Assembly (NCBI GenBank): GCA_028023455.1
Contig: JAQFVV010012497.1
Span: forward strand, 124,001 to 188,000
From: Epiperipatus broadwayi
Lineage: Eukaryota > Onychophora > Udeonychophora > Euonychophora > Peripatidae
DNA: 64,000 nt
Reading direction: 5' to 3'
The notes under the pieces are model-generated. The model was given only the letters and a program-made list of their open reading frames with translations. It was not told the origin of the DNA and ran no database searches. Position 1 is the first letter of the stretch, and every line of letters starts with the position of its first letter. The translations under genes were made by a program, and so were the position numbers. Positions 57,236 to 64,000 of this stretch are shown here, piece by piece.

Positions 57236-59509
57236 ATATGCTTAATCAGAAAGAAAATAAATAATGTCAAGTAAAAATTAACAGATAAGCATTTTCTGTT
57301 AATGAACCACAGATATGGGTAGTGAGAGAGATTGATCTAAAGAATAGAAACTGCAGGTATGGATTAAAAAAAATATTGAACAATTCCTCCTCCCTTTTTT
57401 AAAAAAAACTTGTATAAAATCAAAAAAGAGTTAATTTTATTTTCATTTTGAGAGTTATAAAGCTCATATTTATATTAATTTTTTATTGAAAGATCATACC
57501 TAATTAAAATTTTGAATCATATAACACTATATGAAAAGAACCTTCCTTAGATATAATTTTGTAATCATTATTAATGAAATAATATATTCTCATTTTATTA
57601 TTGTTACTATCTCTTACTTTGCTATGATTATCATGAATGATTTATTATTATTTTTACTGTTTTGATAAGTAATTCACAAAGCATGATATTCTATAACAGA
57701 TTGTGTGACACAAACAATTGTAGATAACTTTTTAAGATAGACAGGTAATAAAAGGATAAAAATACATCACAATTATACAATTTTATTATCACAATTAGTG
57801 CATGGAGCTGAGTGATGGCATTAGAAGATCATGAGAATTGGACCTATACTAAATTAAGTGACTGAAGATTATAATGTAAATTAACATACAATAATAAACT
57901 TTTTTTTATATTGGAAACAATACAAATCAAGATCTTATCATACAAGATAGTAATGTATACTCTGGTTATTGATAGTTAATCCTTATATCTAAAGGTCATT
58001 CTACTATCAATCACTGAGGATGCTCTTGTCAGCCTGAATTCAGCATTTGACAGGTGTCAAATATATAATTTTATGCTAAATGACTACATTTGAGATAAGT
58101 TAAAATATATAAATAAAAATGCAAAAAAAAAAAAACTAATAATAATAGCTATGGAGCAAAATGACAAAATAAAAATAACTATCAAGCTTTCATTTTGAAA
58201 CACTAATTTTTAAAAGTATCAGAATACACCATTTTTATAAAATATATCCATTTGCAAAAAATTCTGAAAAAAGTTTTTTTATAATACTTTGAGGAGAGTG
58301 AGAAAGGTAGCTAATATTGCAAAAATCATTTTAAAAATAATAAATTAATATTCAAATGCCTTTATATGTGTTGACAAAGGCCTCATAGAAAATAATGATT
58401 AATTTGCAGTGTCAATAACCACATTGACACTTCAACTGAGGATTTTAACTCTACTACTTTTGATAAGCTATCCAAACAGAAATTGAAAAAAATAAAATTA
58501 ATGTGATAATCATATTTTCTAGATGATACTTAAGTTCATCCATTAAGAATTGTTGAATATTCTATATAAATATGATAATCAGAGAAATGTTATTCAATGA
58601 GTGGTGGAATCATATCTTGCAAAGACGCTTTCTAAATCTGTACTTAAATATAGCAACGTTTATTGTTCACTAACTCTTTGTATTTAATAGATGACTACTT
58701 TATTTACTTATCTGACAGACTATGAAATCATACTTAATAGATAAAAATTAAATTGTTGTATCAACAGTTTTGGATTATTTTATGTAAAAAAGTCAAAATA
58801 ATCAATAAAAGTGATATTTCTGTGAATATCAGAGTCACATCTCCAATTAGATTTTCTAAAAAAAATTTAAACTTGGCAATATTTCTATTTCATTAACATT
58901 TCATACATTATTATTTCAAAGAGAAATTAAATGTATTTATTTTTATGTTGATTTTGTTTGAAGTATGTTTATGTGCAATTGTGTATATGTATATACCCCC
59001 CCCCCCTGTAAATTTTTTTTTTTTTTTTAGCAATTCATACTCTTTATTAGTAAGATGTGTATTTGTTAACTAAATAAACAAATAATTGAATTGCTTATTC
59101 CTCTGGAGTTCACAAAAAATTTGAATACTGAAAAAAAGCAGAACTTGACCACATTACATTATCTTGAACTCCAGAGTCCCTCCATTTTAATGTGAGCTTA
59201 TAAACCATTCCATAAAAAAATAGCATGTTGAAGTTTTGCATTTGTTAATGAACCAAATTGTTATTTTTAGTCAACAAAAGATTATTTTTTACTAGCACTT
59301 AGATATTGTATATAATAATAAATTCAGACAAATTAATACTTTGTAGTTCTATTTGGGAAATTATTGTGAACATTTCAAATACAATTTTATTCTTGAAAAT
59401 TGTAATATTTACTGGTTAATAGGGAAGAATTTCCTTTGTTGGTTAAAAATAATGAGTTGGATCATAACATTTGTTAGATTTTATAATGCTGTTCTTATGA
59501 AAGATTTCG
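57236..59509. other. AT-rich filler; poly-C/poly-T tract; repeat X copy
   Basis: C10 followed by a long T run at 58996-59029. A repeat X-like copy lies at 59075-59215, in which 'cctctggagttcac' and 'cttgaactccagag' form a hairpin. No gene. Confidence 0.5.
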
Positions 59510-60640
59510 TGGAATGATTTGTTTAGTTATTTTTATTTACATTAAATAGATTGCTTCCGATTATAGATGAGTATTTTCCAAAGACTTAGTGCAGATTTAA
59601 AAAATTAAGATATGCTTTACATATTCTTCTTATCAATTTAATCACAGCATTTGGATCTGTTGTCAAAAATGTTTGTAACAATGTTTGAAATTAATTAGTA
59701 TTCCATCAAATTCATAAGTATTATACAGCTTCTACATGTATGAGAGATCATATTATTACCAATGATAAAATATCTTAGACAATTGAAATAAAAATTGGTA
59801 TTAAAAATAATATGAGCACAGCTCTAACTTTGTTCAGTTTTCTAAACATATTATAAATTATTTCATAAATCAAGTATTAAGTTACAATATAGATTCAATG
59901 ATAAAGTTTTTAATTTGAAATAATAATTAAAAGTAAAAATAAAAACTTTATCCTCTTGCCTCTTAGATTTATAACATGTATAATATTGCTGTTCTTGCCA
60001 ATTTGAAGAAAGACTACATAATATTCTTAATGATTTGAACACAGTATATAAAGACTTTGGTCTAATATTTGATATTGAACAAAAAAAATTAGCAACCAGG
60101 GATAAAGAAATTTTTTAAACAACTTATAACTTTGATAATAGGAATCAATTTAAATGTCTCAGCAGTAGTTTTTGAGTAGAAAAATGGGTTTAAATTTTGC
60201 AACACTGACCCCAGTAGTAGGGTTGCATTTAACGAGTTAAAAAGTAGTGTTTCATCATTGTTATTTAATTACTTCAACTAAATTAGATGTATATCCTTCA
60301 AATTTATTGCATGGATGTGAGACATAGATCCATATTAATGCAACATAAAGCCTAGAAAAATTTCATTTAAGAATGTGTTAAATTCTGAAAATTATTTATT
60401 AACTCCACATGGATATAATATTTTGGATTTGGTCATTTGAAGTGAATGAATAGTAACAAATTTTCTAAAATATATTCGTAATCAGCCTGAATAATGTTTC
60501 CATAGGAGAATTAGGCCTCTTCTATATTATAAAGATTATTTCAAAGTTATTCTAAAAAAAATCAACGGTGCTTGATCTTATTGGGAAAATGAGGCTATAA
60601 AAACTTAAAAAGATAAATCACAAAATTTTAAATAGATGGA
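59510..60640 (+). pseudogene. LINE remnant of a second (non-RTE) clade
   Basis: Readable pieces in order: AFGSVVKNVCNNV and SIPSNS-like near 59650; STCMRDHIITNDKIS near 59735; EIKIGIK (family 'F.V..GVKQGC') near 59790; LFSFLNIL near 59835; LEERLHNILNDLNTVYKDFG near 60005; NQFKCLSSSF ('FKYLGS') near 60145; TKLDVYPSNLLHGCET near 60275; LEKFHLRMC near 60350; and RRIRPLLYYKDYFKVILKKI near 60505, then WENEAIKT. The 'LLHGCETW...LE.FHLRC' and 'G.RP...YKD..K' blocks are those of LINE C-termini in which a long region follows the RT. The 'GHIARR' block of the RTE copies is absent. Heavily frameshifted. Confidence 0.6.
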
Positions 60641-61237
60641 CTAAAAAAATAATATATTGCTATAAGTGAATATATTTGGTGACACTATTGATTTATATAG
60701 TAATACACTTTTATCATTCTTTTTTACTTCTGAAATACATTTAAAGTGAAAGATGAATAATAATTAATTAATGCTTATATTAATTTAAGAGTACTTGCTA
60801 ATGATGGTGATAAAATATATATTTAAAAAGAACAACAATGATATGGAAAAGAAATTGACTTGAAAAATCTATGTTTATGCATTAATGATATATATGGTAT
60901 AACTTTCAGAGTATAGTTACTTGCTGATTGGTGACACTATTAATCATTTACTGAACTTGAACAATGCTTTATGTTGTTACTAGTTTCATAAACATACATT
61001 ATATAGTTTCTCACATTAATCTAATGCAGATATATTAATATAAATAACAAAAGGAAAAAAATAATTTTAAATTTCACCACACATTCTTAGGATTTGAGAA
61101 AGAAGACATTCTAAGGAAAGTATTTATTATTGCATTGAAATGCCAGCTATTTAGCTATTATATTTTTATTACATGGAAATTTCCGGAAATAATACTATGA
61201 ATTAATCATTTATTTGTGACAATATTAGAATATATAT
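60641..61237. other. AT-rich filler
   Basis: Nothing recognised. Confidence 0.5.
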
Positions 61238-62640
61238 TGTACCGTTTATTTATATATGGTACAAATATAGTGGCATTTGATAAAAGCTAAAAAAAAAGTA
61301 AATTTAGATTTTTTTTATTAGTATAATCTTTTTTAAAAATGTACAGTGAAAGTTAAAATTGTCTTCCGTATTTTTTTTTTATGTAATTAAAAATAAAAGT
61401 TAAAATTGAAGAGAACAAAAGACACACTGATTATTAATCCAGATAAATTAAAAGAATTCCAAAAGTAAAAAGATAAGCTAAAAGAAAAATATTTTAGCTA
61501 ATTAAAGATGGCAGAATTATGCTACAAAAAAATAAAAGACTTTGTAACGTAAATTTTATAAAGAATGTACAAGATTATCAGCATATATTTTTGATAAACA
61601 AAAGGTATATGCAGATGTCTAAAAACTGGACCTCTAGTATAAAAGGAAGAGGACAGTTTGATCCGCATCTTGTTTTGTATGTCCTTTCTACAGTTGGTCC
61701 TGGATAACAAAGTATATCCAGGATCACCCTATGCTGAAATAATTCTGCATGTTAGAGTGAAACGGAGCTTCTGCTGACATTGTTCCAGAAGATGGACACC
61801 AGAGAAGTTTTCATGACTGACCAGTAGAATAGACCACAAGATCAACTTATAACCAATGGCCGAGCTCATTTTAACCCAAAAAACTATGCATAGTAATCTA
61901 CAAGCTTCTTGAACTCACTAAACTTACCGGTAAGCTATGACTCATTATTCCCGATGTGACAAAATTAAGTATTTGCAAACAATTCTTACAAATATACATA
62001 TAATAGGACCCTAATATAGACTTTAATTTTATTGATCAAGAGACTCTTATTTAACCAAGAACTTTTTAATTGTTTAACTGTTATTTTTTATTAATGGATT
62101 CATATCTAGATTAGCGTGTGTTCCCTCCAGTTTATTTAATTTGTAATTTAACTTAAAAATATTTTTAGTTTGTTAGAATAAAAGAGATTTTACTTTTATC
62201 AACCTTTTTCATTGTGTGTTATTAATAATAATTATTAGTATTTATTATTAAATTTATTAATATTAGTTTAGTGATATTTAAAAATATAATTTACTTTTGC
62301 TAATATGTTATGAATAAGTTCCAGAAATAATCATATTTTAAAAAAAATAATTCTAGTTCACGGTAAAATATAATACCGATTATTTTATAAACATTTTCCT
62401 TTTTAACTTGCAAGACATGCTGGTGACAGCAGATTCTTATATGAATCCTGGTACCCTGATAAAAGAAATAAAAGCTGATTTTGTCAATAGCGTAAATTGT
62501 AACAATTACTAGGTAGAGTTGATCAGGAAATATAGGTATGTTTTTTAAAAATAGAAATACAACTTTCTTCTTTTTGCATAAGTTGATCAACTCGCACATT
62601 ATATGTGTAAGAGATCTAGTCAGATGGGCAAAATGCTTCA
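61238..62640 (+). repeat. 5' LTR (about 1.4 kb) of a non-coding LTR element
   Basis: Direct repeat of 63221-64000 with high identity over the 0.78 kb visible before the window ends. Shared words include 'tatttatatatggtacaaat', 'gacctctagtataaaaggaa', 'gtcctttctacagttggtcc' and 'actatgcatagtaatctac'. Starts TGTACCG (3' copy TGGTATAT) and ends gcttCA directly before a primer-binding site. A TATA-like 'agtataaaagg' is at 61636. Small ORFs on both strands (61519-61710) lie in LTR sequence and recur broken in the other copy. Confidence 0.7.
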
Positions 62641-62660
62641 ATGGCGCCCAATGTGAGCTT
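62641..62660 (+). other. Primer-binding site
   Basis: atggcgcccaatgtgagctt immediately follows the LTR end. The best-preserved PBS of the window, with TGGCGCCCAA as its core. Confidence 0.75.
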
Positions 62661-63220
62661 CAAAACAAACCACAACCTGAGATCATAGCCAGAAAATAAA
62701 TAGTTTTTTATAAAAAAAATATAGAAACTAACTAATTAAACCCTGATTATACAAATATAAAAATATTTGTTTAATATGACTTACAAAAAGAAAAAAAAAT
62801 TTTTTAATAGGCAATTACTGAAGAGGGAAAAAAGCATAGTCCCAAGTCTGTGTATGCAGCATATAATATAAGACCATTTTTATATGCCCCAGTCTATTTC
62901 TAGCAGGGATCCCAATAAAGGAGAGGGTGGATCAAGTTGCCATGAGCCTGTAAGACTCAAAACGATGAGCAATGCTCGTTTGTGCTTATAACTTGGGCTT
63001 CTTATCATTACTATTACACTTATGTGGAAAGGACACAGGTGAATGGGGAAATATTTCTCATTCCTGCCATGTTAGACCCAAACGTGGGCATTAAAGTCGA
63101 ATGTCATTTGGGAATGAATGTACGAGATATATCAGCATGATAATACAAAAAAAACATGAATATGAATTTAAGAATAAAATTAGAGTAAACTCCTATTTTA
63201 TTCTTACCTCCTGGCCCCAG
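62661..63220 (+). mobile_element. Short non-coding interior of the LTR element
   Basis: Only about 560 bp between PBS and 3' LTR, with no gag or pol remnant and no convincing polypurine tract (the base run before the 3' LTR is pyrimidine-rich, cctcctggcccc). Less AT-rich around 62880-63130. The element must depend on proteins made elsewhere. Confidence 0.6.
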
Positions 63221-64000
63221 TGGTATATACTATTTATTTATATATGGTACAAATATAGTGACATTTGGTAAAAGCTAAAAAAAAAAGTAAATTTAGATTT
63301 TTTTTTTATTAGTATAATCTTTTTTTAAAAACATGCAGTGAAAGTTAAAATTGTCTTTCGTATTTTTTTTTTATGTAATTAAAAATAAAAGTTAAAATTG
63401 GAGAGAACAAAAGACACGCAGATTACTAATCCAGATAAATTAAAAGAATTCCAAAAGTAAAAAGATAAGCTAAAAGAAAAATATTTTAGCTAATTAAAGA
63501 TGGCAAAATTATGCTACAAAAAATAAAAACTTTGTAATGTAAATTTTATAAAGAATGTACGAGATTATCAGCATATATTTTTGATAAACAAAAGGTATAT
63601 GCAGAAGTCTGAAAACTAGACCTCTAGTATAAAAGGAAGAGGCCAGTTTGATCAGAGTCTTGTTTTGTATGTCCTTTCTACAGTTGGTCCTGGATAACAA
63701 AGTATATCCAAGATCACCCTATGCTGAAATAATTCTGCATGTTGGAGTGAAATGAAGCTTCAGCTGACATCGTTCTGGAAGATGGACATCAGAGAAGTTT
63801 TTGTCACCGACCAGTAGAATAGACCACAATATCAACTTATAGCCAATGGCTGAGCTCATTCTAACTCAAAAAACTATGCATAGTAATCTACAAGCTTCGT
63901 GAACTCACTAAACTTACTGGCAAGCTATAACTCATTATTCGCGATTGTGACATAATTAAGCGGTTGCAAACAATTCTTAAAAATATACATATAATAGGAC
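63221..64000 (+). repeat. 3' LTR, cut by the window end
   Basis: Partner of 61238-62640. The match continues up to the last base (both read 'atataataggac'), so about 620 bp should lie beyond the window. Confidence 0.7.

Noticed and set aside
62300-62641. 113-codon minus-strand ORF
   Set aside because: Lies in LTR sequence, overlaps the LTR end and PBS boundary, Ile/Phe/Tyr-rich, and has no recognisable domain.
1-64000. CRISPR arrays, bacterial operons, rRNA genes or prophage
   Set aside because: No regular spaced repeats, ribosome-binding-site-led gene runs or rRNA sequence. Everything recognisable is eukaryotic mobile DNA.

Overview
The window is a very AT-rich (roughly three quarters A+T by eye) piece of a eukaryotic, almost certainly invertebrate metazoan, genome. 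I find no convincing host protein-coding gene, no rRNA and no complete functional tRNA. What can be read is a graveyard of transposable elements in AT-rich filler. The mix of families (RTE-type LINEs, a Penelope-like element, LTR retroelements with Gag and integrase remnants, hAT elements including a SPIN-like one, tRNA-derived SINEs and hammerhead-like inverted repeats) fits an invertebrate such as a mollusc, flatworm, cnidarian or arthropod. I cannot name the species.

Layout. 1-2.5 kb: filler. 2.5-8.2 kb: decayed LTR retroelement with two LTRs, a primer-binding site, a coiled-coil Gag-like remnant and an integrase-core remnant. 9.2-9.6 kb: scrap of non-LTR reverse transcriptase. 10.7-11.4 kb: inverted-repeat element carrying two hammerhead-ribozyme-like modules. 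12.7-14.7 kb: RTE LINE on the minus strand with a tRNA-like SINE inserted in its RT domain. 19.65 kb: short SPIN-like hAT element with a perfect 8-bp target duplication. 21.8-22.6 kb: a second hAT element. 22.9-26.9 kb: LTR element with an intact 574-codon ORF (coiled coil, 16-residue tandem repeats, fused to an integrase-tail region), bracketed by an unusual perfect 55-bp duplication. 28.9-30.5 kb: Penelope-like 3' end with an inverted second copy of its 3' UTR. 31.4-34.8 kb: Gag pseudogene between two 0.8-kb direct repeats. 36-40.4 kb: a TTAA-flanked inverted repeat, a hAT-like MITE, a second copy of the hammerhead element, SINE scraps and an RTE 3' tail. 42.5-47.2 kb: a 4.7-kb element with 0.7-0.8-kb inverted arms, into which a less AT-rich 1.73-kb LTR-like element and a SINE have inserted. 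47.2 kb: very clean tRNA-derived SINE with a 16-bp target duplication. 49.6-51.1 and 54.0-54.8 kb: RTE LINE remnants. 51.8-52.2 kb: LTR fragment of the 2.5-kb family. 56.2 and 57.1 kb: two more small inverted-repeat elements, the first with a hammerhead-like centre. 59.5-60.6 kb: remnant of a different LINE clade. 61.2-64.0 kb: LTR element with about 1.4-kb LTRs, a clear primer-binding site and only about 0.58 kb of non-coding interior, running off the window.

Nearly all coding remnants carry frameshifts and stops. The exceptions are the 574-codon ORF and some shorter frames inside the 43.6-45.3 kb element. The observation I find most interesting is the repeated hammerhead-like module (CTGANGA, GAAAC, GTC core with pairing flanks) at the centre of dispersed inverted-repeat elements.
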